A stretch of 64,000 nucleotides of DNA from Streptococcus oricebi (GTDB taxonomy: Bacteria; Bacillota; Bacilli; Lactobacillales; Streptococcaceae): assembly GCF_017883985.1 (NCBI RefSeq), contig NZ_PRDG01000001.1, positions 323,771 to 387,770 of the forward strand. Direction: 5' to 3'. The notes beneath the pieces are model-generated. The model did no database searches. It was not told where the DNA came from and saw nothing but the letters and a program-made list of their open reading frames with translations. This document shows positions 37,493-46,286 of the stretch, piece after piece; positions within the stretch are counted from its first letter, which is position 1; each line of letters starts with the position of its first letter. Position numbers and translations under genes: made by a program.

Positions 37493-39487
37493 CTAATTAA
37501 GAGAAACAATCTTGCGGTAGGACCTTGAAGTCAAAGTAAAAACTAGGATATAAACAAGCAGGAAGGCAGCACAGGTCCCTAGTGTAACCATTAGCATCAG
37601 GCCAAAATTATAGGTACCCAGGATAATTTGCAGAATTAGACTAATCATGTGGTAGGCAAAGGCTAGGTGCACAAAGGCAAAGATGAGGGGGAGGAAAAAG
37701 ACGGTCAAGACTTGCTTGCGAATGGTGGAGCGAATCTGGTCTTGGTCCAAGCCCACCTTTTGCAGGATGATAAAGCGGTCTCGGTCCTCGTAACCTTCTG
37801 AAATTTGCTTGTAGTAAATAACCAGCACTGCTCCTAGCAGAAAGACTACTGATAAGAAGATAGCGATAAAGAAGACACCCCCGACCAGACTGTAAAGTTC
37901 TGTCTGCACTCTCTGACGACCTATAATCTGGATGTACTTGCTGCTATCAGTAAAGCCACTCATTATCTCCTTGGCAATCTGCTCTAATTTTTCCTCATAG
38001 TCTTCCAAGGTCTTTTTATCTCCATCAACATCTAGGTAGCCGTAGACTTGGGAGGCATTCATCTTGGTTTGCGGGATTTGGACCTGTTCAGGATCCTTGA
38101 CCACCATATAAAAGAGTTGCCTAGTAACCATTTGATAGGAATTAGGAAGGCGACCAGCCGCAAAGTCTTGCTTGAGCAGCTCTTTTATCTTCCAGTTCTG
38201 GCCTTCAACTTGTAGGTCCTTGCCTTCTTCGATTGAGCCACTGGCTGACCAGACAGCTGCTTCTTGATCGGCTAAGTCCAGTTTTTGACCGGTCAACTCT
38301 TGATAATCACTAGCGGAGAAAACGAGGAGGACACCGAAGGGAACCTTCTGAATTTTTCCTTCTGTCTTGTTAAGGTTAAATTGATTATTGGCTAGACTAT
38401 CAATGCTTGCTGTCCGATAATAGTAGATATGGGACTTTTTAATCTGACTCTGACTTTCTGTCTCAAAGCGCTGAAAAAGCTCTGCTACATCTGCCTGCTC
38501 TAGGCTGCGACCTGTGATATTAAAGTCGGCTGGAGCGGTATTATCAACAAAGTTTTTTGAACCAGCATAAATGGAAACTCCTACTGTCAGACAGACTAAA
38601 ATCATGGTAGACAGGATAGAGATAGTTGCCAGACCGACTGCATTTTTCTTCATTCGGAAAATCAGATTGGAAACCGAGATAAAGTTATTAGGCTGGTAAT
38701 AGTAGGTCTTCTTCTTTTGCAAAATATGGAGAAAGACGGTCGTTCCTGCATTGAAAAGCAGGTAGGTCCCTAGGATAACTAGGAGAACAGCCAGAAAGAA
38801 AATAAGAATGGCTGACAAGGGGTTCTTCACACTTAAGGCAAACCAGTAGCCCATACCGGTCGAAATAAGACCGAGCAGGGTCTGAAACTTGAGAAAGCGT
38901 CCCTTCTTCTCCCCACTAATCCGCTCCTTGCTTAGCTGGAGGGGATTGAACCTGAGAATGCGAATCCCATTGACAAACATGAGAAAGGCAAAGACCAGAC
39001 CGTAAAAGACGATGGTCCCAATCAAAACGGGGAGCTGAAAGGTCGAAACCAAGCGGACCGGAAAATGAATCAGCTTCAGAAGAACAGCATAAATCAGCTG
39101 ATCAAAGAGGAGCCCTAGACCCAAACCTAGACTGACTGTAACCACACCAAAAAGGAAGAGTTCCTTGAGGACCATGGATAAGAGGTGACGCTTGTCCAAC
39201 CCCAGCATACCATAGACCCCCATTTCCTTGGAGCGGTTCTTCATGACAAAGCTATTGGCGTAAAGGACAATAACGCCCGTTGCAATCGAGACAACGAAAA
39301 CCCCCAGAGCCAGGACAAACTGGATGCTGTCTGCCCCCCTCAAATCTCGGATATGAGGGTTGAAGGTTAGAGACATGAAAATATAGGTAATCGCTACTGC
39401 TATACAGGTAGCCAGGGCAAAGGGATAGTAAAGCGTACGATTCTTGATTAGGTTAGAAAGGGCTAACTTGCTGGTTAATTTAAACAT
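37493..39487 (-). CDS. BceB-type ABC transporter permease (FtsX/MacB-like)
   Basis: The 664-residue protein has ten membrane helices. A short N-terminal helix block (MFKLTSKLALSNLIKNRTLYYPFALA) precedes two FtsX-type four-helix groups, with a large extracellular domain between about residues 310 and 530 where BceB proteins sense bacitracin-like peptides. Such permeases form detoxifying and sensing modules with a BceA ATPase and a BceRS two-component pair. It overlaps the preceding ATPase gene by 8 bp. A close paralogue is at 51255-53225. A Bce-type response regulator box lies upstream of the ATPase. Confidence 0.92.
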   Translation of the reverse strand: MFKLTSKLALSNLIKNRTLYYPFALATCIAVAITYIFMSLTFNPHIRDLRGADSIQFVLALGVFVVSIATGVIVLYANSFVMKNRSKEMGVYGMLGLDKRHLLSMVLKELFLFGVVTVSLGLGLGLLFDQLIYAVLLKLIHFPVRLVSTFQLPVLIGTIVFYGLVFAFLMFVNGIRILRFNPLQLSKERISGEKKGRFLKFQTLLGLISTGMGYWFALSVKNPLSAILIFFLAVLLVILGTYLLFNAGTTVFLHILQKKKTYYYQPNNFISVSNLIFRMKKNAVGLATISILSTMILVCLTVGVSIYAGSKNFVDNTAPADFNITGRSLEQADVAELFQRFETESQSQIKKSHIYYYRTASIDSLANNQFNLNKTEGKIQKVPFGVLLVFSASDYQELTGQKLDLADQEAAVWSASGSIEEGKDLQVEGQNWKIKELLKQDFAAGRLPNSYQMVTRQLFYMVVKDPEQVQIPQTKMNASQVYGYLDVDGDKKTLEDYEEKLEQIAKEIMSGFTDSSKYIQIIGRQRVQTELYSLVGGVFFIAIFLSVVFLLGAVLVIYYKQISEGYEDRDRFIILQKVGLDQDQIRSTIRKQVLTVFFLPLIFAFVHLAFAYHMISLILQIILGTYNFGLMLMVTLGTCAAFLLVYILVFTLTSRSYRKIVSLN

Positions 39488-40247
39488 GACTTTCTACCCC
39501 GCTTGCCATCAGAGTTAAGGTAGCCGAGATTTCCTGGAACATTTGACGTTCGGTCTTGTCCCCGCGGAAGATTTGATTGTAGAGGATACCATCTTTGATA
39601 AAGAGGACCCTCTTGGCCCGGCTGGCTGCTGCGGTCGAATGGGTGACCATCAGAATGGTTTGCCCCTGGTTATTGATGTGGTCAAAGACATCTAAAAGGG
39701 CAGCTGAGGATTTGGAGTCAAGGGCCCCCGTTGGTTCATCAGCCAAAAGAATTTCTGGCTCGGTGATAATGGAGCGGGCTACGGCCACCCTTTGCTTTTG
39801 CCCACCAGAAATTTCATAGGGGAACTTTTCTTGCAGGCTATTGATGCCCAAATCATTGCAGGTCTCAACCAGCTTACGCATCATCTCGGAAATGGGTCTG
39901 CGAGATAAAACAAGGGGCAAAAGGATATTGTCCTTAACTGATAGGGTATCTAGCAGATTGAAGTCTTGAAATACGAAACCGAGTTTTTCCCGCCTGAAGC
40001 TAGAGGCTGCCTTATTTTTAATGGTTGCTGTATCGACATCATTTAGAAAGACCCGCCCTTCGGTCGGCTTATCCAGCATAGCCAAGATATTTAAGAGGGT
40101 CGATTTACCAGAGCCCGACTCTCCCATAATGGCTACATATTCGCCTTTTTCGACAGTGAAATGAATATCCTTCAAGGCTTCCACTTGACTTCCTTGAAAA
40201 CGAGTTTTATAGATTTTTTTAACATGTTGAACATTTAATAGTGACAT
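39480..40247 (-). CDS. BceA-type ABC transporter ATPase
   Basis: The 255-residue ATPase has Walker A GESGSGKST (near residue 42), Q-loop FVFQDFNLLD, signature SGGQKQR near 147, Walker B ILLADEPTGALDS near 168 and H-loop VTHS. This set, with the ADEPTGALD form, is typical of MacB/BceA-type proteins. It overlaps the permease gene at 37493 by 8 bp, so a functional pair is clear. The promoter with its upstream inverted repeat CTTACA-N4-TGTAAG implies control by the two-component system at 53616-55266. It may also power the orphan permease at 51255. Confidence 0.93.
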   Translation of the reverse strand: MSLLNVQHVKKIYKTRFQGSQVEALKDIHFTVEKGEYVAIMGESGSGKSTLLNILAMLDKPTEGRVFLNDVDTATIKNKAASSFRREKLGFVFQDFNLLDTLSVKDNILLPLVLSRRPISEMMRKLVETCNDLGINSLQEKFPYEISGGQKQRVAVARSIITEPEILLADEPTGALDSKSSAALLDVFDHINNQGQTILMVTHSTAAASRAKRVLFIKDGILYNQIFRGDKTERQMFQEISATLTLMASGVESHV

Positions 40248-40275
40248 ACTCTAACCTCTTTTCTATTATATATCC

Positions 40276-40350
40276 ATCATACAGTAAAAAAAAGCAACTT
40301 TCCATAAGTTAATCTTTCATTTTTAGGTAAAATCTTACAATTCTGTAAGA
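40276..40350 (-). promoter_or_regulatory. Bce-type promoter with regulator box
   Basis: The inverted repeat TCTTACA-ATTC-TGTAAGA (40333-40350) lies 52 bp upstream of the -10 TATGAT (40276-40281) on the minus strand; the -35 is weak (TGGAAA), as expected for an activated promoter. The whole region, including AAAATGAAAG and a T-tract, matches that at 53523-53597. Confidence 0.78.
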
Positions 40351-40495
40351 CAAGAAAAAAGACTCTGAATAAAGAAAGACGGAAATAAAGGACCTTAAAC
40401 CCTGGAAAGAGAAGTAAAACTAGTCGGTCTTTGGCCTCTAGCATGGACTGATAGATAAGTGGGCGTTTTTAAATATGGATAAATAAAGGCAAAAG

Positions 40496-40541
40496 AAAAA
40501 GGACCAGGAGTCACTCGCTAAAAGAATGCTTCCTAGTCCTT
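40496..40541 (-). terminator. Terminator of the LPXTG protein gene
   Basis: On the minus strand AAGGACTAGGA pairs with TCCTGGTCCTT (one G-U) around a 22-base loop, followed by TTTCTTTT, 81 bp after the gene's stop. Confidence 0.8.
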
Positions 40542-40622
40542 ATAAAGTTCTTTATCAAAGCTGTGAACAAGTGGCCTGAGGTTCTTGCTAGGTTTACTAG
40601 TCCCAGTCTTGTCTCTTAGTTA

Positions 40623-43600
40623 TTAGAACTGTTTTCCTTTGGTCTTGTAGACCAGGTAAGCCAGGCTAGCCAAGACCAAGCCCATTAGTAGGAGGTGGAT
40701 AGAAGCCTGACTACCGGTGGCTGGTAAGACTTTCTTGGTCTTACCGGTCCTAGTTTCAGTTCCTGGATCCCTCTCATCTGATGGAGCCTTCTTCTCATCC
40801 TTATTCCCTGGATCTTTAGGGCTCTTAGGGTCAGCCAGTTGGTCGGTAATCACCAACTTGCCATTCTTGTACTCAACCGCATTGCTGTTGGTGTTAAGAA
40901 CGGTGATAGTGCCGTCATAGTTGACCTGGAAGGTGATGTCCGTCACTGCCAAGTAGCCAGTTGGCGCTGCTTCCTCATGGAAAGTATACTTGCCTGGCTT
41001 GAGGTCTACTTCCTTAGACTTGTTCGCCTCTGACGTCCACTCGCTAACTGCAGTACCGGTAGCTGTCTCGCCTGCGTAAATCTTGATTTGAGCACCAGCG
41101 ATTTCTTGACCGCCGAGATTAACCTTGGAGAAGGTCACCTTACGAGGGTTTTCGTCGTTTTGGTCAGTGATAACTAGCTTGCCGTTCTTGTACTCAACCG
41201 CGTTGCTGTTGGTATTAAGAACAGTCACGCTACCGTCATAGTTGACCTGGAAGGTGATGTCGGTCACAGCTAGGTAGCCAGTTGGCGCCGCTTCCTCATG
41301 GAAGGTGTACTTGCCTGGCTTGAGGTCCAACTCCTTAGACTTGCCAGCCTCTGAAGTCCACTCACTAACTGCGGTCCCAGTCGCTGTCTCGCCAGCATAA
41401 ATCTTGATTTGAGCACCAGCGATTTCTTCACCACCAAGGTTGACCTTGGAGAAGGTCACCTTGCGAGGGTTCTCGTCATTTTGGTCGGTAATCACCAACT
41501 TGCCATTCTTGTACTCAACCGCATTGCTGTTGGTGTTAAGAACAGTCACACTACCGTCATAGTTGACTTGGAAGGTGATGTCGGTCACAGCTAGGTAGCC
41601 AGTTGGAGCTGCCTCTTCATGGAAGGTGTATTTACCTGGCTTGAGGTCCAACTCCTTAGACTTACCTGCTTCTGACGTCCACTCGCTGACAGCAGTTCCA
41701 GTAGCTGTCTCGCCGGCATAAATCTTGATTTGAGCACCAGCGATTTCTTGACCGCCAAGGTTAATCTTGGAGAAGGTCACCTTACGAGGGTTCTCGTCGT
41801 TTTGGTCAGTGATAACTAGCTTGCCGTTCTTGTACTCAACCGCGTTGCTGTTGGTATTAAGAACAGTCACGCTACCGTCATAGTTGACCTGGAAGGTGAT
41901 GTCGGTCACAGCTAGGTAGCCAGTTGGAGCTGCCTCTTCATGGAAGGTGTACTTGCCTGGCTTGAGGTCCAACTCCTTAGACTTGCCAGCCTCTGAAGTC
42001 CACTCACTAACTGCAGTGCCCGTAGCTGTTTCGCCTGCATAAATCTTGATTTGAGCACCGGCGATTTCTTCACCGCCTAGATTGACCTTGGAGAAGGTCA
42101 CCTTACGCGGATTTTCATCATTCTGGTCGGTAATCACCAGCTTGCCGTTCTTATACTCAACCGCATTGCTGTTGGTCTTAAGAACAGTCACACTACCGTC
42201 ATAGTTGACCTGGAAGGTGATGTCAGTCACTGCCAAGTAGCCTGTCGGCGCTGCTTCCTCATGGAAGGTGTACTTGCCTGGTTTCAGGTCCAACTCCTTA
42301 GACTTACCTGCTTCTGAAGTCCACTCGCTAACTGCAGTACCGGTGGCTGTCTCACCAGCATAAATCTTGATTTGGGCACCAGCGATTTCTTCACCGCCAA
42401 GGTTAACCTTGGAGAAGGTCACCTTACGGGCCAAATCATCTGTCTTGTCTGTGACTGTCAGCTTAGAGCCGCTGGCTTGGACATTATTGCTCTCTCCCTT
42501 GGCGTCTTTCTCACCAAGGTTGGTCACTGCTACTGTTCCGTCCTGCTTGACTTCAAAGACAATATCGGTAACCTTAAGCAGACCATTAGGTGCTGCTTCC
42601 TCATGGAAGGTGTACTTGCCTGGTTTGAGGTCTAATTCCTTAGACTTACCAGCTTCTGAAGTCCACTCGCTAACCGCAGTACCGGTGGCTGTCTCGCCGG
42701 CATAAATCTTGATTTGAGCACCAGCGATTTCTTGACCGCCAAGGTTGACCTTGGAGAAGGTAATCGGGTGGGTCTGGGTCGCTCTAACATTGACAAAGTC
42801 CCTAGTCACTGTCTTATTAGCGCCAAAGTCGCTAGGACTAATCTTGATTTCCTGGTCTGACTTTTGGTAGCCAGTTGGCGCCTTGGTCTCTCTCAAGGTA
42901 TAGTTATCCTTCAAGAGCTTGTCAACTGTGGCCATCCCATTACTATCCGTGGTAATCTTTCCGACCACTACCTTGGTAGCATCACGAACCACTTCAAACT
43001 CTGCTCCCTCTAAGGGTTGGTTGGCGTCGTTGGTCTTGTGCAGGGTAATACTAAAGGTATAACCTTCTGCACTACCACCAGCCACCTGATAGTTAAATGA
43101 AGCCTGGGAACCGTCTATCTTGGCACCGTCTACTAATAAGGACGAGTCATTAACAAACTTTTCACCGTCAGCTGGGTTATAGGAGGTTGTAACCGCATAG
43201 CTAATCAGGTAACCAGTTGTATTATCAACATTGCCCAAGTCTAGTGAGAATTTTCGGTTGCCGTCAGAATAGGTCGGTACCTTGTCAGATACTTCTTCAA
43301 CTTCGCTCTTGGCCCAGTCGCCATTGTCCCAAGACCATTTCAATTTATAGACCTTGAGGGTGGCAGGGTCAATAGAAACTCCAGGATTTTCATCACTGAT
43401 GGCATCGGTGATGGTCGTATTTCCAAGATTCTTCATACTCCGGTTAACGGCGATGTCATAACGGATAGTGGTGCCGTCCTGCCAACCACCCTTTTCAATC
43501 TGAGATTCATAGGGCTTGGGCGGGCCGTTATAGTGAACATTTCCCCCATCTACTGTTTTTCCTTCAACCGTAAAGGGAAGAGGGATATCGGCTTCTTCCT

Positions 43601-44036
43601 TGACCTGCGTATGGTCCACAATGGCATAAAAGAAGAAATTACCAGTAACTCCTGAGTGCTGGGAGGCAAAGTTGGTATAAGTCAGGGTTACCGTTTTGGC
43701 ATCCCGATTGACAGTCGCCTTAGCCACCACGACTCCACCAGCATTCACATCAAAGGTCGTATCTGACTGGATGGCTAGCTGATTTGGTAACTGGATAGTT
43801 GTGGTATCCCCCTCATTGACAGTGTTGTTGGGAAGAGTAAAGGTCGCATTGACCCGAAAATTCTCCCAGATACCAACGCCGCCCAGGGCATTGCCAGAGC
43901 TGTCTGTAACATTGATTGAGGTGATGATATCAGCAACTGTCTTGGCCTCAACCTTTTTGGCACTGGACAGGGCTGGTAAAAAAGCTCCTAAAGTTAGGAC
44001 TAGCAATTGCAACCATGTCGCAAATTTCTTTTTCAT
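40623..44036 (-). CDS. LPXTG-anchored surface protein with Cna-B repeats
   Basis: This 1137-residue cell-wall protein has a signal peptide (about 1-32, cleaved after a SSAKKVEA-type end), an adhesin region of two Ig-like domains resembling the collagen-binding A region (about 35-310), one divergent SpaA/Cna-B domain (about 325-420) and six near-identical Cna-B domains of about 107 residues. It ends with a Pro/Lys-rich wall-spanning segment, LPATG, a membrane helix and KTKGKQF. Each repeat has the FSKVNLGG lysine and the YTFHEEAAPTGY glutamate expected for internal isopeptide bonds. A host-binding role is likely from the family; the ligand is unknown. GGAAG precedes the ATG. It has its own terminator. 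Confidence 0.93.
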   Translation of the reverse strand: MKKKFATWLQLLVLTLGAFLPALSSAKKVEAKTVADIITSINVTDSSGNALGGVGIWENFRVNATFTLPNNTVNEGDTTTIQLPNQLAIQSDTTFDVNAGGVVVAKATVNRDAKTVTLTYTNFASQHSGVTGNFFFYAIVDHTQVKEEADIPLPFTVEGKTVDGGNVHYNGPPKPYESQIEKGGWQDGTTIRYDIAVNRSMKNLGNTTITDAISDENPGVSIDPATLKVYKLKWSWDNGDWAKSEVEEVSDKVPTYSDGNRKFSLDLGNVDNTTGYLISYAVTTSYNPADGEKFVNDSSLLVDGAKIDGSQASFNYQVAGGSAEGYTFSITLHKTNDANQPLEGAEFEVVRDATKVVVGKITTDSNGMATVDKLLKDNYTLRETKAPTGYQKSDQEIKISPSDFGANKTVTRDFVNVRATQTHPITFSKVNLGGQEIAGAQIKIYAGETATGTAVSEWTSEAGKSKELDLKPGKYTFHEEAAPNGLLKVTDIVFEVKQDGTVAVTNLGEKDAKGESNNVQASGSKLTVTDKTDDLARKVTFSKVNLGGEEIAGAQIKIYAGETATGTAVSEWTSEAGKSKELDLKPGKYTFHEEAAPTGYLAVTDITFQVNYDGSVTVLKTNSNAVEYKNGKLVITDQNDENPRKVTFSKVNLGGEEIAGAQIKIYAGETATGTAVSEWTSEAGKSKELDLKPGKYTFHEEAAPTGYLAVTDITFQVNYDGSVTVLNTNSNAVEYKNGKLVITDQNDENPRKVTFSKINLGGQEIAGAQIKIYAGETATGTAVSEWTSEAGKSKELDLKPGKYTFHEEAAPTGYLAVTDITFQVNYDGSVTVLNTNSNAVEYKNGKLVITDQNDENPRKVTFSKVNLGGEEIAGAQIKIYAGETATGTAVSEWTSEAGKSKELDLKPGKYTFHEEAAPTGYLAVTDITFQVNYDGSVTVLNTNSNAVEYKNGKLVITDQNDENPRKVTFSKVNLGGQEIAGAQIKIYAGETATGTAVSEWTSEANKSKEVDLKPGKYTFHEEAAPTGYLAVTDITFQVNYDGTITVLNTNSNAVEYKNGKLVITDQLADPKSPKDPGNKDEKKAPSDERDPGTETRTGKTKKVLPATGSQASIHLLLMGLVLASLAYLVYKTKGKQF
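40837..42770 (-). repeat. Six ~321-bp tandem repeats encoding Cna-B domains
   Basis: Six in-frame copies of about 107 codons share KIYAGETATGTAVSEW and PGKYTFHEEAAPTGYL. The copies are nearly identical in DNA, so copy number can change by recombination. The first copy (nearest the N-terminus) is the most diverged in its 3' half. Confidence 0.92.
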
Positions 44037-44218
44037 TCAAACTTCCTTTCTATTTATATTGTTTCCTTATCGCTAGGCGAAAAGGGGAATGACCGGCCTA
44101 GCAAGCATTTCCTCCTTTAGTAAATGTTTGATTCATAAACTAAAATGCGCACACCGATACAAGAATATTCTACCATAAAAAAACAAGAAAAATCTATGTT
44201 TTTCCCATTTTTTGAAAA

Positions 44219-44253
44219 AAACTCCCAATCAAGTAAACTTTGATTGGGAGTTT
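44219..44253. terminator. Bidirectional terminator
   Basis: AAACTCCCAATCAA pairs with TTGATTGGGAGTTT around a 7-base loop. A T-run follows on the minus strand (TTTTTTTC), making it a terminator for the nrdI gene at 44381; on the plus strand a weaker TTTAG end is present. The rest of 44037-44380 has no gene. Confidence 0.85.
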
Positions 44254-44380
44254 AGTATTTAATGAAGAAACTTGCCCTCAATTTAGTCTTGGATAGACAG
44301 ACTAAAATGCTGGTAAGCCAGTATTTAGCACTAGGTTCAAAAGATAGAAAGGCCTCCATCAAAAAGAGAACTTTTGCTGC

Positions 44381-44728
44381 TTAAAGATTTTCTAGAAAGG
44401 CTTTGACGGCCTCCTGGTCGGCAAGTTGGCCCGAACCTTCAATATCTCGGATATGGTGGAGACCGTATTTCTCAACAATCAATGGGCTAGCCCCACAAAA
44501 GGTTTTGGCAAATCTTTTCCGATCGCCATTGACCACAAAACCCTTAATCAGATGGGCATGCTTTTTGATAAAGCGCTTGGTGGACCAAGGAATTTTTCCA
44601 TAACCGGCATTTCGTGTCACTAAAATACAGGGTTGGGTCAACTTTTCCTTGACCGACTGACTGGGGTAGCCCAGACTTTGAGCAAAGGCCTGACCCAGGC
44701 CCGTCCTACTATCATAAACAACAATCAT
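44381..44728 (-). CDS. NrdI-like flavodoxin, copy 1
   Basis: The 115-residue protein looks like NrdI, the flavodoxin that supplies oxidant for assembling the manganese-tyrosyl cofactor of class Ib ribonucleotide reductase. It has the N-terminal VYDSRTGLGQAF phosphate-binding loop, CILVTRNAGYGKIPWSTKRFI and the C-terminal GASPLIVEKYGLHHIRDIEGSG. It is about three-quarters identical to the copy at 44897. Neither nrdE nor nrdF is in the window. A terminator separates the two copies, but both face the same way after the TetR-controlled promoter region. Confidence 0.85.
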   Translation of the reverse strand: MIVVYDSRTGLGQAFAQSLGYPSQSVKEKLTQPCILVTRNAGYGKIPWSTKRFIKKHAHLIKGFVVNGDRKRFAKTFCGASPLIVEKYGLHHIRDIEGSGQLADQEAVKAFLENL

Positions 44729-44844
44729 AAAGAACCTACTTTCCTAAAAAGAAACTAGCCAACCAGATCACAAGACCTAGCACTCTTGGTCTTATTCTAA
44801 CATAAAAAGGAAGAAAACTTAAGCCCTCTCTCTTTTGAAAAATA

Positions 44845-44887
44845 AAACTCTAAGTCAAGAGCCGACAGCACCTTCAACTTAGAGTTT
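44845..44887 (-). terminator. Terminator between the two nrdI-like genes
   Basis: AAACTCTAAGT pairs with ACTTAGAGTTT around a 21-base loop, followed on the minus strand by TATTTTTC. It lies 9 bp after the stop of the second nrdI-like gene. Confidence 0.8.
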
Positions 44888-44896
44888 CCTTTATCA

Positions 44897-45244
44897 TCAG
44901 TGATTTTCTATCCATTCTTTCACTAGTCTGGCATCCTCGGGATTACCAGCTCCCTCAATATTTCTAATATGGAGCAAGCCATATTTTTCAACAATGAGGG
45001 GAGACGCTCCGCAAAAAGTCGCTGCATGCTTGATCCTATCGCCATTTACGACAAAGCCCTTAATCAGATGGGTGTGCTTTTTGATAAAACGCTTGGTGGA
45101 CCAAGGAATTTTCCCAGCGCCAACATTTCGCGTGATGAGGATACAATCTTGGTCTAATTTTTCCTTAACGGACTGACTTGGGTAGCCCAGACTTTCTGCA
45201 AAAGCCTTGCCCAAACCCGTGTGGCTATCATAAACGATAATCAT
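44897..45244 (-). CDS. NrdI-like flavodoxin, copy 2
   Basis: This is the second 115-residue NrdI-like protein. The flavodoxin loop is VYDSHTGLGKAF, followed by GKIPWSTKRFIKKHTHLIKG, FVVNGDRIKHAATFCGASP and a C-terminal segment ending NIEGAGNPEDARLVKEWIENH that differs from copy 1. It lies 7 bp after the small membrane gene and downstream of the operator at 45524-45551, so it should be under TetR control. Duplication of nrdI away from nrdEF is known in streptococci, but whether both copies work with ribonucleotide reductase is not known. Confidence 0.85.
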   Translation of the reverse strand: MIIVYDSHTGLGKAFAESLGYPSQSVKEKLDQDCILITRNVGAGKIPWSTKRFIKKHTHLIKGFVVNGDRIKHAATFCGASPLIVEKYGLLHIRNIEGAGNPEDARLVKEWIENH

Positions 45245-45251
45245 AAGTGAC

Positions 45252-45502
45252 CTACTTTCTTAAAAAGAGCATGGTGAACCAAGCCGCAAAGCCCAGCACA
45301 ACGACAATGGAAATGAGCCGCAAAATCATATCCATTTCCTGAATTTGGTAAATATACCAAGAAGATGCTAGCGTAGCAAGCGCCAGACTGGCTAGCTTAC
45401 AAACTCGCTGCCGCCAAAGACAATGGTTAAAAGACCGATAATGATAATGCAAAAGCCCAAAATACTCAAACCACTCATTGTGATACCTCCTTTGTTTTCC
45501 AT
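45252..45502 (-). pseudogene. Small membrane protein gene, apparently frameshifted
   Basis: Two good starts share a frame: ATG at 45502 with AGGAGG upstream, and ATG at 45478 with AAAGGAGG upstream. Both lead into MSGLSILGFCIIIIGLLTIVFGG and then a stop at 45392-45394. The rest, LASLALATLASSWYIYQIQEMD followed by a second membrane helix ending MLFLRK, continues in another frame to 45252. A one-base loss near 45395-45410 would explain this; restored, the protein would have about 75 residues and two helices. A 98-residue frame covering the region is an artefact of this shift. Alternatively only the 28- or 36-residue peptide is made. Confidence 0.6.
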
Positions 45503-45523
45503 GATATTTCCTCCTTCTGTTTT

Positions 45524-45551
45524 TGAATGAATATTTTTTATTATTCATTCA
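45524..45551 (-). promoter_or_regulatory. TetR operator upstream of the nrdI-like operon
   Basis: TGAATGAATA-N8-TATTCATTCA, a perfect inverted repeat, lies just before the small membrane gene's Shine-Dalgarno. The same half-sites and spacing recur at 46236-46263, before tetR. Confidence 0.82.
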
Positions 45552-45637
45552 TTTTTGAACCAAAAAATAAATTCATAGCTGTGAGGAAAGATTTACCGGC
45601 AATCTTCCCCCAAACCATTTGTAGCAAGCTATCTTTT

Positions 45638-46219
45638 TCAAGACTGGGGCTTATCTGCGAAAATTCCCTTGACGAAATACCGAATCAGAGTAGGCATCGC
45701 CTCATTGTAGCCAGCAAAATCTGCTTCCGTCATATGGCAGTCCACATAGTAAAGTAATTGGTAGACCTGCATGATTTCTTCAATCAAATCGGGCGCAATT
45801 CCTTCTTCTTGTAGCCGCTCGGAAAAAGTCTCAACCAAAAATTGATGAAAATTGTAGTTTTTCTTTACTTCTTCTGATGAAAAATGCTGGTGCAAAACGG
45901 GGGAAATCGCTGGATTGCTCCATTCCGTCAGGATTTTGTTCTGCAAGATTAAGCTAAAATTGACCTGAAAAAACTGCTCTATCAGGGCTTCTGGCTCAGC
46001 CTGCCAGTCCACCTGCTGGATAATCTTCTCCCGCACCGTCGCATTTTCTTCAATATAAACATCAAGGAAAATGGCTTCCTTGGAAGCGTAGTGCTTGTAG
46101 AAAGAGCCCACCGCCATGCCTGCCCGCTTGGTAATGTCCGAGATATTAGTGCTTTTATAGCCTTTCTGGGCAAAAACGTCCCGCGCAGCCTGACGCAGTT
46201 TTGCTTTTTTATCCGTCAT
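45638..46219 (-). CDS. TetR family transcriptional regulator
   Basis: The 193-residue protein has the TetR helix-turn-helix at residues 8-53 (LRQAARDVFAQKGYKSTNISDITKRAG, then VGSFYKHYASKEAIF) and an all-helical ligand domain after it. GGAGGGGGAG precedes the ATG. Identical operator palindromes occur before its own gene (46235-46264) and before the small membrane/nrdI-like operon (45524-45551), so it probably represses both. The inducing ligand is unknown. The gene is 87 bp upstream of the operator of the genes it probably controls, in the same direction. Confidence 0.92.
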   Translation of the reverse strand: MTDKKAKLRQAARDVFAQKGYKSTNISDITKRAGMAVGSFYKHYASKEAIFLDVYIEENATVREKIIQQVDWQAEPEALIEQFFQVNFSLILQNKILTEWSNPAISPVLHQHFSSEEVKKNYNFHQFLVETFSERLQEEGIAPDLIEEIMQVYQLLYYVDCHMTEADFAGYNEAMPTLIRYFVKGIFADKPQS

Positions 46220-46234
46220 TCTCCCCCTCCTTTT

Positions 46235-46264
46235 GTGAATGAATACATTTTTCTATTCATTCAC
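46235..46264 (-). promoter_or_regulatory. TetR operator upstream of tetR
   Basis: GTGAATGAATA-N8-TATTCATTCAC is a perfect inverted repeat 15 bp before the tetR ATG. It also lies 22 bp before the plus-strand promoter of the membrane protein gene at 46443, so it could influence that gene too. Confidence 0.83.
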
Positions 46265-46286
46265 ATTGTAACACCTTGGGAGGCTT

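Noticed and set aside
41409..42705. Plus-strand frames opposite the Cna-B repeats
   Set aside because: They mirror the repeat periodicity, lack ribosome-binding sites and encode nothing recognisable.
45252..45548. A 98-residue frame covering the small membrane protein
   Set aside because: Its first half reads the true coding segment out of frame (RRRKYHGKQRRYHNEW) and lacks a good start. The two well-sited ATGs are in a different frame.
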